From Synaphobranchus kaupii (taxonomy: Eukaryota; Chordata; Actinopteri; Anguilliformes; Synaphobranchidae), in assembly GCA_029718625.1 (NCBI GenBank), contig JAINUF010000027.1:1968676-2032675 (forward strand): a DNA stretch of 64,000 nt, given 5' to 3'. A model generated the notes under the pieces. That model had not been told where the DNA came from, made no database searches, and saw only the letters and a program-made list of their open reading frames with translations. Positions 50,402 through 63,267 of this stretch are shown here, in pieces (the stretch's first letter is position 1; each line of letters starts with the position of its first letter). The position numbers were made by a program, and so were the translations under genes.

Positions 50402-51484
50402 CATTTAGCAGACGCTTTTATCCAAAGCGACGTACAGTAAGTGCATACAGAGAAATCATCAAGATCACTACAGAACAGACAAAGCACATCCTTCCCATAA
50501 TGTAGCAGCTATCCCTAGCAATGAACGTCGACTGTAGTTCACAGTAAGCTCTGGGCAAATCAGCAACACCACACTTCCATTCCAAATACTATTATAAACA
50601 ATAATAAACAGACAGGAAAACACAGCAGCACCAGTGCCACAGCTCAGAACAGCACCAGCACCAGTGCCACAGCTCAGAACAGCACCAGCACCAGTGCCAC
50701 AACTCAGGACAGCACCAGCAGAGGCACCAGCAGTGCCACAGCTCAGAACAGCACCAGCAGAGGCACCAGCAGTGCCACAGCTCAGAACAGCACCAGTGCC
50801 ACAGCTCATAACAGCACCAGCAGAGGCACCAGCAGTGCCACAGCTCAGAACGGCACCAGCACCAGTGCCACAGCTCAGAACAGCACCAGCAGAGGCACCA
50901 GCAGTGCCACAGCTCAGAACGGCACCAGCACCAGTGCCACAGCTCAGAACAGCACCAGCAGAGGGACCAGAAGTGCCACAGCTCAGAACGGCACCAGCAC
51001 CAGTGCCACAGCTCAGAACAGCACCAGCAGAGGGACCAGCAGTAGTGCCACAGCTCAGAACAGCACCAGCAGAGGCACCAGCAGTGCCACAGCTCAGAAC
51101 AGCACCAGCAGAGGCACCAGCACCAGTGCCACAGCTCAGAACAGCACCAGCAGAGGCACCAGCAGTGCCACAGCTCAGAACGGCACCAGCACCAGTGCCA
51201 CAGCTCAGAACAGCACCAGCAGAGGCACCAGCAGTGCCACAGCTCAGAACAGCACCAGCACCAGTGCCACAGCTCAGAACAGCACCAGCAGAGGCACCAG
51301 CAGTGCCACAGCTCAGAACAGCACCAGCAGAGGCACCAGCACCAGTGCCACAGCTCAGAACAGCACCAGCAGAGGCACCAGCAGTGCCACAGCTCAGAAC
51401 AGCACCAGCACCTGTGCCACAGCTCAGAACAGCAGCAGCACCAGTGCCAGAGCTCAAAACAGCAGCATTACATTACATTACATT
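50402..51484. repeat. Unit 49, 1,083-bp class
   Basis: Order of unit 8, but without the CACCAACAGAGG mark and with a private A at 50971 (GGGACCAGAAGTG). Tail n=3. Confidence 0.93.
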
Positions 51485-52268
51485 CATTTAGCAGACGCTT
51501 TTATCCAAAGCGACGTACAGTAAGTGCATACAGAGAAATCATCAAGATCACTACAGAACAGACAAAGCACATCCTTCCCATAATGTAGCAGCTATCCCTA
51601 GCAATGAACGTCGACTGTAGTTCACAGTAAGCTCTGGGCAAATCAGCAACACCACACTTCCATTCCAAATACTATTATAAACAATAATAAACAGACAGGA
51701 AAACACAGCAGCACCAGTGCCACAGCTCAGAACAGCACCTGCACCAGTGCCACAACTCAGGACAGCACCAGCAGAGGCACCAGCAGTGCCACAGCTCAGA
51801 ACAGCACCAGCAGAGGCACCAGCAGTGCCACAGCTCAGAACAGCACCAGTGCCACAGCTCAGAACAGCACCAGCTGAGGCACCAGCAGTGCCACAGCTCA
51901 GAACAGCACCAGCAGAGGGTCCAGCAGTGCCACAGCTCAGAACGGCACCAGCACCAGTGCCACAGCTCAGAACAGCACCAGCAGAGGGACTAGCAGTAGT
52001 GCCACAGCTCAGAACAGCACCAGCAGAGGCACCAGCAGTGCCACAGCTCAGAACAGCACCAGCGGAGGCACCAGCAGTGCCACAGCTCAGAAAAGCACCA
52101 GCAGAGGCACCAGCACCAGTGCCACAGCTCAGAACAGCACCAGCAGAGGCACCAGCAGTGCCACAGCTCAGAACAGCACCAGCACCTGTGCCACAGCTCA
52201 GAACAGCAGCAGCACCAGTGCCAGAGCTCAAAACAGCAGCATTACATTACATTACATTACATTACATT
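51485..52268. repeat. Unit 50, 784-bp unit
   Basis: Order 30 39 39 24 39 39g 30 42v 39 39 42k 39 30 30 (14 monomers), close to the right half of the 1,279-bp class. Private changes: CACCAGCTGAGGC near 51876, and AGCGGAGGC near 52063. Tail n=5. Confidence 0.92.
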
Positions 52269-53165
52269 CATTTAGCAGACGCTTTTATCCAAAGCGACGT
52301 ACAGTAAGTGCATACAGAGAAATCATCAAGATCACTACAGAACAGACAAAGCACATCCTTCCCATAATGTAGCAGCTATCCCTAGCAATGAACGTCGACT
52401 GTAGTTCACAGTAAGCTCTGGGCAAATCAGCAACACCACACTTCCATTCCAAATACTATTATAAACAATAATAAACAGACAGGAAAACACAGCAGCACCA
52501 GTGCCACAGCTCAGAACAGCACCAGCACCAGTGCCACAGCTCAGAACAGCACCAGCACCAGTGCCACAACTCAGGACAGCACCAGCAGAGGCACCAGCAG
52601 TGCCACAGCTCAGAACAGCACCAGCAGAGGCACCAGCAGTGCCACAGCTCAGAACAGCACCAGTGCCACAGCTCATAACAGCACCAGCAGAGGCACCAGC
52701 AGTGCCACAGCTCAGAACAGCACCAGCAGAGGCACCAGCACCAGTGCCACAGCTCAGAACAGCACCAGCAGAGGCACCAGCAGTGCCACAGCTCAGAACA
52801 GCACCAGCAGAGGGACCAGCAGTGCCACAGCTCAGAACGGCACCAGCACCAGTGCCACAGCTCAGAACAGCACCAGCAGAGGGACTAGCAGTAGTGCCAC
52901 AGCTCAGAACAGCACCAGCAGAGGCACCAGCAGTGCCACAGCTCAGAACAGCACCAGTGCCACAGCTCATAACAGCACCAGCAGAGGCACCAGCAGTGCC
53001 ACAGCTCAGAACGGCACCAGCACCAGTGCCACAGCTCAGAACAGCACCAGCAGAGGCACCAGCAGTGCCACAGCTCAGAACACCACCAGCACCTGTGCCA
53101 CAGCTCAGAACAGCAGCAGCACCAGTGCCAGAGCTCAAAACAGCAGCATTACATTACATTACATT
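52269..53165. repeat. Unit 51, 897-bp class
   Basis: Order of unit 3, but with AGAGGC rather than AGACGC in the first 42-mer, as in unit 57. Tail n=3. Confidence 0.93.
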
Positions 53166-53918
53166 CATTTAGCAGACGCTTTTATCCAAAGCGACGTACA
53201 GTAAGTGCATACAGAGAAATCATCAAGATCACTACAGAACAGACAAAGCACATCCTTCCCATAATGTAGCAGCTATCCCTAGCAATGAACGTCGACTGTA
53301 GTTCACAGTAAGCTCTGGGCAAATCAGCAACACCACACTTCCATTCCAAATACTATTATAAACAATAATAAACAGACAGGAAAACACAGCAGCACCAGTG
53401 CCACAGCTCAGAACAGCACCAGCACCAGTGCCACAGCTCAGGACAGCACCAGCAGAGGCACCAGCAGTGCCACAGCTCAGAACAGCACCAGCAGAGGCAC
53501 CAGCACCAGTGCCACAGCTCAGAACAGCACCAGCAGAGGCACCAGCAGTGCCACAGCTCAGAACAGCACCAGCAGAGGGACCAGCAGTGCCACAGCTCAG
53601 AACGGCACCAGCACCAGTGCCACAGCTCAGAACAGCACCAGCAGAGGGACTAGCAGTAGTGCCACAGCTCAGAACAGCACCAGCAGAGGCACCAGCAGTG
53701 CCACAGCTCAGAACAGCACCAGCAGAGGCACCAGCAGTGCCACAGCTCAGAAAAGCACCAGCAGAGGCACCAGCACCAGTGCCACAGCTCAGAACAGCAC
53801 CAGCAGAGGCACCAGCAGTGCCACAGCTCAGAACAGCACCAGCACCTGTGCCACAGCTCAGAACAGCAGCAGCACCAGTGCCAGAGCTCAAAACAGCAGC
53901 ATTACATTACATTACATT
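53166..53918. repeat. Unit 52, 763-bp class with short tail, 753 bp
   Basis: Unit 4 monomer order. The 10-bp shortfall is two ATTAC copies (tail n=3 instead of 5). Confidence 0.93.
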
Positions 53919-54932
53919 CATTTAGCAGACGCTTTTATTCAAAGCGACGTACAGTAAGTGCATACAGAGAAATCATCAAGATCACTACAGAACAGACAAA
54001 GCACATCCTTCCCATAATGTAGCAGCTATCCCTAGCAATGAACGTCGACTGTAGTTCACAGTAAGCTCTGGGCAAATCAGCAACACCACACTTCCATTCC
54101 AAATACTATTATAAACAATAATAAACAGACAGGAAAACACAGCAGCACCAGTGCCACAGCTCAGAACAGCACCAGCACCAGTGCCACAGCTCAGAACAGC
54201 ACCAGCACCAGTGCCACAACTCAGGACAGCACCAGCAGAGGCACCAGCAGTGCCACAGCTCAGAACAGCACCAGCAGAGGCACCAGCAGTGCCACAGCTC
54301 AGAACAGCACCAGTGCCACAGCTCATAACAGCACCAGCAGAGGCACCAGCAGTGCCACAGCTCAGAACGGCACCAGCACCAGTGCCACAGCTCAGAACAG
54401 CACCAGCAGAGGCACCAGCAGTGCCACAGCTCAGAACGGCACCAGCACCAGTGCCACAGCTCAGAACAGCACCAGCAGAGGGACCAGCAGTAGTGCCACA
54501 GCTCAGAACAGCACCAGCAGAGGCAACAGCAGTGCCACAGCTCAGAACAGCACCAGCAGAGGCACCAGCACCAGTGCCACAGCTCAGAACAGCACCAGCA
54601 GAGGCACCAGCAGTGCCACAGCTCAGAACGGCACCAGCACCAGTGCCACAGCTCAGAACAGCACCAGCAGAGGCACCAGCAGTGCCACAGCTCAGAACAG
54701 CACCAGCACCAGTGCCACAGCTCAGAACAGCACCAGCAGAGGCACCAGCAGTGCCACAGCTCAGAACAGCACCAGCAGAGGCACCAGCACCAGTGCCACA
54801 GCTCAGAACAGCACCAGCAGAGGCACCAGCAGTGCCACAGCTCAGAACAGCACCAGCACCTGTGCCACAGCTCAGAACAGCAGCAGCACCAGTGCCAGAG
54901 CTCAAAACAGCAGCATTACATTACATTACATT
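53919..54932. repeat. Unit 53, 1,014-bp class
   Basis: Order of unit 22 without the CACCAACAGAGG mark. The spacer has T at 53939 in the fish-type motif loop (TATTC for TATCC). One monomer has GGCAACAGC near 54525. Tail n=3. Confidence 0.93.
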
Positions 54933-56019
54933 CATTTAGCAGACGCTTTTATCCAAAGCGACGTACAGTAAGTGCATACAGAGAAATCATCAAGATCACT
55001 ACAGAACAGACAAAGCACATCCTTCCCATAATGTAGCAGCTATCCCTAGCAATGAACGTCGACTGTAGTTCACAGTAAGCTCTGGGCAAATCAGCAACAC
55101 CACACTTCCATTCCAAATACTATTATAAACAATAATAAACAGACAGGAAAACACAGCAGCACCAGTGCCACAGCTCAGAACAGCACCTGCACCAGTGCCA
55201 CAACTCAGGACAGCACCAGCAGAGGCACCAGCAGTGCCACAGCTCAGAACAGCACCAGCAGAGGCACCAGCAGTGCCACAGCTCAGAACAGCACCAGTGC
55301 CACAGCTCATAACAGCACCAGCAGAGGCACCAGCAGTGCCACAGCTCAGAACGGCACCAGCACCAGTGCCACAGCTCAGAACAGCACCAGCAGAGGCACC
55401 AGCAGTGCCACAGCTCAGAACAGCACCAGCACCAGTGCCACAGCTCAGAACAGCACCAGCAGAGGCACCAGCAGTGCCACAGCTCAGAACACCACCAGCA
55501 CCTGTGCCACAGCTCAGAACAGCACCAGCAGAGGCACCAGCACCAGTGCCACAGCTCAGAACAGCACCAGCAGAGGCACCAGCAGTGCCACAGCTCAGAA
55601 CACCACCAGCACCTGTGCCACAGCTCAGAACAGCACCAGCAGAGGCACCAGCAGTGCCACAGCTCAGAACGGCACCAGCACCAGTGCCACAGCTCAGAAC
55701 GGCACCAGCATAGGCACCAGCACCAGTGCCACAGCTCAGAACAGCACCAGCACCAGTGCCACAGCTCAGAACAGCACCAGCAGAGGCACCAGCAGTGACA
55801 CAGCTCAGAACAGCACCAGCAGCGGCACCAGTGCCACTGCAAACCACTTCCTGCAGTGCCCTGGGAGCCCCCTGAAAACCACCTCCTGCAGTGCCCTGCA
55901 AGCCCCCTGTAAAACCACCTCCTGTCAGTGCCCTGGGAGCCCCCTGCACACCACCTCTCGTGCCCTGGGAGCCACAGCTCAGAACGGCGGCAGCAGCACC
56001 AGTGTCGGGGCTCAGAGAT

Positions 56020-56061
<42 letters not shown>

Positions 56062-56346
56062 CCACCACCACCACCACCACCACCACCACCACCACCACCA
56101 CCACCACCACCAGCAGTGCCACAGCTCAGAACAGCACCAGCAGAGGCACCAGCAGTGCCACAGCTCAGAAAAGCACCAGCAGAGGCACCAGCACCAGTGC
56201 CACAGCTCAGAACAGCACCAGCAGAGGCACCAGCAGTGCCACAGCTCAGAACAGCACCAGCACCTGTGCCACAGCTCAGAACAGCAGCAGCACCAGTGCC
56301 AGAGCTCAAAACAGCAGCATTACATTACATTACATTACATTACATT
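54933..56346. repeat. Unit 54, cassette unit, 1,414 bp
   Basis: Order of unit 34; in-frame TAG at 55711-55713; cassette at 55831-56110. Longest cassette unit. Tail n=5. Confidence 0.93.
55831..56110. repeat. Triplet cassette 5 in unit 54: (CAG)13(CAC)17
   Basis: CAG tract at 56021-56059, CAC tract at 56060-56110. The longest total, 30 triplets. Confidence 0.93.
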
Positions 56347-57429
56347 CATTTAGCAGACGCTTTTATCCAAAGCGACGTACAGTAAGTGCATACAGAGAAA
56401 TCATCAAGATCACTACAGAACAGACAAAGCACATCCTTCCCATAATGTAGCAGCTATCCCTAGCAATGAACGTCGACTGTAGTTCACAGTAAGCTCTGGG
56501 CAAATCAGCAACACCACACTTCCATTCCAAATACTATTATAAACAATAATAAACAGACAGGAAAACACAGCAGCACCAGTGCCACAGCTCAGAACAGCAC
56601 CAGCACCAGTGCCACAGCTCAGAACAGCACCAGCACCAGTGCCACAACTCAGGACAGCACCAGCAGAGGCACCAGCAGTGCCACAGCTCAGAACAGCACC
56701 AGCAGAGGCACCAGCAGTGCCACAGCTCAGAACAGCACCAGTGCCACAGCTCATAACAGCACCAACAGAGGCACCAGCAGTGCCACAGCTCAGAACGGCA
56801 CCAGCACCAGTGCCACAGCTCAGAACAGCACCAGCAGAGGCACCAGCAGTGCCACAGCTCAGAACGGCACCAGCACCAGTGCCACAGCTCAGAACAGCAC
56901 CAGCAGAGGGACCAGCAGTGCCACAGCTCAGAACGGCACCAGCACCAGTGCCACAGCTCAGAACAGCACCAGCAGAGGGACCAGCAGTAGTGCCACAGCT
57001 CAGAACAGCACCAGCAGAGGCACCAGCAGTGCCACAGCTCAGAACAGCACCAGCAGAGGCACCAGCACCAGTGCCACAGCTCAGAACAGCACCAGCAGAG
57101 GCACCAGCAGTGCCACAGCTCAGAACGGCACCAGCACTAGTGCCACAGCTCAGAACAGCACCAGCAGAGGCACCAGCAGTGCCACAGCTCAGAACAGCAC
57201 CAGCACCAGTGCCACAGCTCAGAACAGCACCAGCAGAGGCACCAGCAGTGCCACAGCTCAGAACAGCACCAGCAGAGGCACCAGCACCAGTGCCACAGCT
57301 CAGAACAGCACCAGCAGAGGCACCAGCAGTGCCACAGCTCAGAACAGCACCAGCACCTGTGCCACAGCTCAGAACAGCAGCAGCACCAGTGCCAGAGCTC
57401 AAAACAGCAGCATTACATTACATTACATT
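56347..57429. repeat. Unit 55, 1,083-bp class
   Basis: Order of unit 8, with the CACCAACAGAGG mark and a private T at about 57137 (AGCACTAGTG). Tail n=3. Confidence 0.93.
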
Positions 57430-58105
57430 CATTTAGCAGACGCTTTTATCCAAAGCGACGTACAGTAAGTGCATACAGAGAAATCATCAAGATCACTACA
57501 GAACAGACAAAGCACATCCTTCCCATAATGTAGCAGCTATCCCTAGCAATGAACGTCGACTGTAGTTCACAGTAAGCTCTGGGCAAATCAGCAACACCAC
57601 ACTTCCATTCCAAATACTATTATAAACAATAATAAACAGACAGGAAAACACAGCAGCACCAGTGCCACAGCTCAGAACAGCACCAGTGCCACAGCTCAGA
57701 ACAGCACCAGCAGAGGCACCAGCAGTGCCACAGCTCAGAACAGCACCAGCAGAGGGTCCAGCAGTGCCACAGCTCAGAACGGCACCAGCACCAGTGCCAC
57801 AGCTCAGAACAGCACCAGCAGAGGGACTAGCAGTAGTGCCACAGCTCAGAACAGCACCAGCAGAGGCACCAGCAGTGCCACAGCTCAGAACAGCACCAGC
57901 AGAGGCACCAGCAGTGCCACAGCTCAGAAAAGCACCAGCAGAGGCACCAGCACCAGTGCCACAGCTCAGAACAGCACCAGCAGAGGCACCAGCAGTGCCA
58001 CAGCTCAGAACAGCACCAGCACCTGTGCCACAGCTCAGAACAGCAGCAGCACCAGTGCCAGAGCTCAAAACAGCAGCATTACATTACATTACATTACATT
58101 ACATT
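57430..58105. repeat. Unit 56, 676-bp unit
   Basis: Order 24 39 39g 30 42v 39 39 42k 39 30 30 (11 monomers): unit 50 less its first 108 bp of monomers (30 39 39). The loss leaves the array starting with a 24-mer right after the spacer. Tail n=5. Confidence 0.93.
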
Positions 58106-59002
58106 CATTTAGCAGACGCTTTTATCCAAAGCGACGTACAGTAAGTGCATACAGAGAAATCATCAAGATCACTACAGAACAGACAAAGCACATCCTTCCC
58201 ATAATGTAGCAGCTATCCCTAGCAATGAACGTCGACTGTAGTTCACAGTAAGCTCTGGGCAAATCAGCAACACCACACTTCCATTCCAAATACTATTATA
58301 AACAATAATAAACAGACAGGAAAACACAGCAGCACCAGTGCCACAGCTCAGAACAGCACCAGCACCAGTGCCACAGCTCAGAACAGCACCAGCACCAGTG
58401 CCACAACTCAGGACAGCACCAGCAGAGGCACCAGCAGTGCCACAGCTCAGAACAGCACCAGCAGAGGCACCAGCAGTGCCACAGCTCAGAACAGCACCAG
58501 TGCCACAGCTCATAACAGCACCAGCAGAGGCACCAGCAGTGCCACAGCTCAGAACAGCACCAGCAGAGGCACCAGCACCAGTGCCACAGCTCAGAACAGC
58601 ACCAGCAGAGGCACCAGCAGTGCCACAGCTCAGAACAGCACCAGCAGAGGGACCAGCAGTGCCACAGCTCAGAACGGCACCAGCACCAGTGCCACAGCTC
58701 AGAACAGCACCAGCAGAGGGACTAGCAGTAGTGCCACAGCTCAGAACAGCACCAGCAGAGGCACCAGCAGTGCCACAGCTCAGAACAGCACCAGTGCCAC
58801 AGCTCATAACAGCACCAGCAGAGGCACCAGCAGTGCCACAGCTCAGAACGGCACCAGCACCAGTGCCACAGCTCAGAACAGCACCAGCAGAGGCACCAGC
58901 AGTGCCACAGCTCAGAACACCACCAGCACCTGTGCCACAGCTCAGAACAGCAGCAGCACCAGTGCCAGAGCTCAAAACAGCAGCATTACATTACATTACA
59001 TT
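58106..59002. repeat. Unit 57, 897-bp class
   Basis: Same as unit 51. Tail n=3. Confidence 0.93.
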
Positions 59003-59765
59003 CATTTAGCAGACGCTTTTATCCAAAGCGACGTACAGTAAGTGCATACAGAGAAATCATCAAGATCACTACAGAACAGACAAAGCACATCCTTCCCATA
59101 ATGTAGCAGCTATCCCTAGCAATGAACGTCGACTGTAGTTCACAGTAAGCTCTGGGCAAATCAGCAACACCACACTTCCATTCCAAATACTATTATAAAC
59201 AATAATAAACAGACAGGAAAACACAGCAGCACCAGTGCCACAGCTCAGAACAGCACCAGCACCAGTGCCACAGCTCAGGACAGCACCAGCAGAGGCACCA
59301 TCAGTGCCACAGCTCAGAACAGCACCAGCAGAGGCACCAGCACCAGTGCCACAGCTCAGAACAGCACCAGCAGAGGCACCAGCAGTGCCACAGCTCAGAA
59401 CAGCACCAGCAGAGGGACCAGCAGTGCCACAGCTCAGAACGGCACCAGCACCAGTGCCACAGCTCAGAACAGCACCAGCAGAGGGACTAGCAGTAGTGCC
59501 ACAGCTCAGAACAGCACCAGCAGAGGCACCAGCAGTGCCACAGCTCAGAACAGCACCAGCAGAGGCACCAGCAGTGCCACAGCTCAGAAAAGCACCAGCA
59601 GAGGCACCAGCACCAGTGCCACAGCTCAGAACAGCACCAGCAGAGGCACCAGCAGTGCCACAGCTCAGAACAGCACCAGCACCTGTGCCACAGCTCAGAA
59701 CAGCAGCAGCACCAGTGCCAGAGCTCAAAACAGCAGCATTACATTACATTACATTACATTACATT
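59003..59765. repeat. Unit 58, 763-bp class
   Basis: Unit 4 order with a private CACCATCAGTG near 59298. Tail n=5, in contrast to its block partner unit 52. Confidence 0.93.
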
Positions 59766-60779
59766 CATTTAGCAGACGCTTTTATCCAAAGCGACGTACA
59801 GTAAGTGCATACAGAGAAATCATCAAGATCACTACAGAACAGACAAAGCACATCCTTCCCATAATGTAGCAGCTATCCCTAGCAATGAACGTCGACTGTA
59901 GTTCACAGTAAGCTCTGGGCAAATCAGCAACACCACACTTCCATTCCAAATACTATTATAAACAATAATAAACAGACAGGAAAACACAGCAGCACCAGTG
60001 CCACAGCTCAGAACAGCACCAGCACCAGTGCCACAGCTCAGAACAGCACCAGCACCAGTGCCACAACTCAGGACAGCACCAGCAGAGGCACCAGCAGTGC
60101 CACAGCTCAGAACAGCACCAGCAGAGGCACCAGCAGTGCCACAGCTCAGAACAGCACCAGTGCCACAGCTCATAACAGCACCAGCAGAGGCACCAGCAGT
60201 GCCACAGCTCAGAACGGCACCAGCACCAGTGCCACAGCTCAGAACAGCACCAGCAGAGGCACCAGCAGTGCCACAGCTCAGAACGGCACCAGCACCAGTG
60301 CCACAGCTCAGAACAGCACCAGCAGAGGGACCAGCAGTAGTGCCACAGCTCAGAACAGCACCAGCAGAGGCACCAGCAGTGCCACAGCTCAGAACAGCAC
60401 CAGCAGAGGCACCAGCACCAGTGCCACAGCTCAGAACAGCACCAGCAGAGGCACCAGCAGTGCCACAGCTCAGAACGGCACCAGCACCAGTGCCACAGCT
60501 CAGAACAGCACCAGCAGAGGCACCAGCAGTGCCACAGCTCAGAACAGCACCAGCACCAGTGCCACAGCTCAGAACAGCACCAGCAGAGGCACCAGCAGTG
60601 CCACAGCTCAGAACAGCACCAGCAGAGGCACCAGCACCAGTGCCACAGCTCAGAACAGCACCAGCAGAGGCACCAGCAGTGCCACAGCTCAGAACAGCAC
60701 CAGCACCTGTGCCACAGCTCAGAACAGCAGCAGCACCAGTGCCAGAGCTCAAAACAGCAGCATTACATTACATTACATT
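59766..60779. repeat. Unit 59, 1,014-bp class
   Basis: Same order as unit 53 without its private changes. Tail n=3. Confidence 0.93.
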
Positions 60780-61866
60780 CATTTAGCAGACGCTTTTATC
60801 CAAAGCGACGTACAGTAAGTGCATACAGAGAAATCATCAAGATCACTACAGAACAGACAAAGCACATCCTTCCCATAATGTAGCAGCTATCCCTAGCAAT
60901 GAACGTCGACTGTAGTTCACAGTAAGCTCTGGGCAAATCAGCAACACCACACTTCCATTCCAAATACTATTATAAACAATAATAAACAGACAGGAAAACA
61001 CAGCAGCACCAGTGCCACAGCTCAGAACAGCACCTGCACCAGTGCCACAACTCAGGACAGCACCAGCAGAGGCACCAGCAGTGCCACAGCTCAGAACAGC
61101 ACCAGCAGAGGCACCAGCAGTGCCACAGCTCAGAACAGCACCAGTGCCACAGCTCATAACAGCACCAGCAGAGGCACCAGCAGTGCCACAGCTCAGAACG
61201 GCACCAGCACCAGTGCCACAGCTCAGAACAGCACCAGCAGAGGCACCAGCAGTGCCACAGCTCAGAACAGCACCAGCACCAGTGCCACAGCTCAGAACAG
61301 CACCAGCAGAGGCACCAGCAGTGCCACAGCTCAGAACACCACCAGCACCTGTGCCACAGCTCAGAACAGCACCAGCAGAGGCACCAGCACCAGTGCCACA
61401 GCTCAGAACAGCACCAGCAGAGGCACCAGCAGTGCCACAGCTCAGAACACCACCAGCACCTGTGCCACAGCTCAGAACAGCACCAGCAGAGGCACCAGCA
61501 GTGCCACAGCTCAGAACGGCACCAGCACCAGTGCCACAGCTCAGAACGGCACCAGCATAGGCACCAGCACCAGTGCCACAGCTCAGAACAGCACCAGCAC
61601 CAGTGCCACAGCTCAGAACAGCACCAGCAGAGGCACCAGCAGTGACACAGCTCAGAACAGCACCAGCAGCGGCACCAGTGCCACTGCAAACCACTTCCTG
61701 CAGAGCCCTGGGAGCCCCCTGAAAACCACCTCCTGCAGTGCCCTGCAAGCCCCCTGTAAAACCACCTCCTGTCAGTGCCCTGGGAGCCCCCTGCACACCA
61801 CCTCTCGTGCCCTGGGAGCCACAGCTCAGAACGGCGGCAGCAGCACCAGTGTCGGGGCTCAGAGAT

Positions 61867-61905
<39 letters not shown>

Positions 61906-62184
61906 CCACCACCACCACCACCACCACCACCACCACCACCACCACCACCAGCAGTGCCACAGCTCAGAACAGCACCAGCAGAGGCACCAGCAGTGCCACA
62001 GCTCAGAAAAGCACCAGCAGAGGCACCAGCACCAGTGCCACAGCTCAGAACAGCACCAGCAGAGGCACCAGCAGTGCCACAGCTCAGAACAGCACCAGCA
62101 CCTGTGCCACAGCTCAGAACAGCAGCAGCACCAGTGCCAGAGCTCAAAACAGCAGCATTACATTACATTACATTACATTACATT
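60780..62184. repeat. Unit 60, cassette unit, 1,405 bp
   Basis: Order of unit 34; in-frame TAG at 61558-61560; cassette at 61678-61948. Tail n=5. Confidence 0.93.
61678..61948. repeat. Triplet cassette 6 in unit 60: (CAG)12(CAC)15
   Basis: CAG tract at 61868-61903, CAC tract at 61904-61948. It has a private T-to-A change at 61704 in the first 35-bp repeat (CAGAGCCC for CAGTGCCC). Confidence 0.93.
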
Positions 62185-63267
62185 CATTTAGCAGACGCTT
62201 TTATCCAAAGCGACGTACAGTAAGTGCATACAGAGAAATCATCAAGATCACTACAGAACAGACAAAGCACATCCTTCCCATAATGTAGCAGCTATCCCTA
62301 GCAATGAACGTCGACTGTAGTTCACAGTAAGCTCTGGGCAAATCAGCAACACCACACTTCCATTCCAAATACTATTATAAACAATAATAAACAGACAGGA
62401 AAACACAGCAGCACCAGTGCCACAGCTCAGAACAGCACCAGCACCAGTGCCACAGCTCAGAACAGCACCAGCACCAGTGCCACAACTCAGGACAGCACCA
62501 GCAGAGGCACCAGCAGTGCCACAGCTCAGAACAGCACCAGCAGAGGCACCAGCAGTGCCACAGCTCAGAACAGCACCAGTGCCACAGCTCATAACAGCAC
62601 CAACAGAGGCACCAGCAGTGCCACAGCTCAGAACGGCACCAGCACCAGTGCCACAGCTCAGAACAGCACCAGCAGAGGCACCAGCAGTGCCACAGCTCAG
62701 AACGGCACCAGCACCAGTGCCACAGCTCAGAACAGCACCAGCAGAGGGACCAGCAGTGCCACAGCTCAGAACGGCACCAGCACCAGTGCCACAGCTCAGA
62801 ACAGCACCAGCAGAGGGACCAGCAGTAGTGCCACAGCTCAGAACAGCACCAGCAGAGGCACCAGCAGTGCCACAGCTCAGAACAGCACCAGCAGAGGCAC
62901 CAGCACCAGTGCCACAGCTCAGAACAGCACCAGCAGAGGCACCAGCAGTGCCACAGCTCAGAACGGCACCAGCACCAGTGCCACAGCTCAGAACAGCACC
63001 AGCAGAGGCACCAGCAGTGCCACAGCTCAGAACAGCACCAGCACCAGTGCCACAGCTCAGAACAGCACCAGCAGAGGCACCAGCAGTGCCACAGCTCAGA
63101 ACAGCACCAGCAGAGGCACCAGCACCAGTGCCACAGCTCAGAACAGCACCAGCAGAGGCACCAGCAGTGCCACAGCTCAGAACAGCACCAGCACCTGTGC
63201 CACAGCTCAGAACAGCAGCAGCACCAGTGCCAGAGCTCAAAACAGCAGCATTACATTACATTACATT
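62185..63267. repeat. Unit 61, 1,083-bp class
   Basis: Same order as unit 8, with the CACCAACAGAGG mark. Tail n=3. Confidence 0.93.

Larger units (their letters stand above)
51485..57429. repeat. Six-unit ~5.9-kb block, copy 1 (units 50-55)
   Basis: Unit lengths are 784, 897, 753, 1014, 1414 and 1083, total 5,945 bp. The next six units follow the same plan. Confidence 0.92.
57430..63267. repeat. Six-unit ~5.9-kb block, copy 2 (units 56-61)
   Basis: Unit lengths are 676, 897, 763, 1014, 1405 and 1083, total 5,838 bp. The 107-bp difference from copy 1 is fully explained by three changes: loss of 108 bp (monomers 30, 39, 39) in unit 56, two more ATTAC copies after unit 58, and nine fewer triplet bases in the cassette of unit 60. 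Confidence 0.92.
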
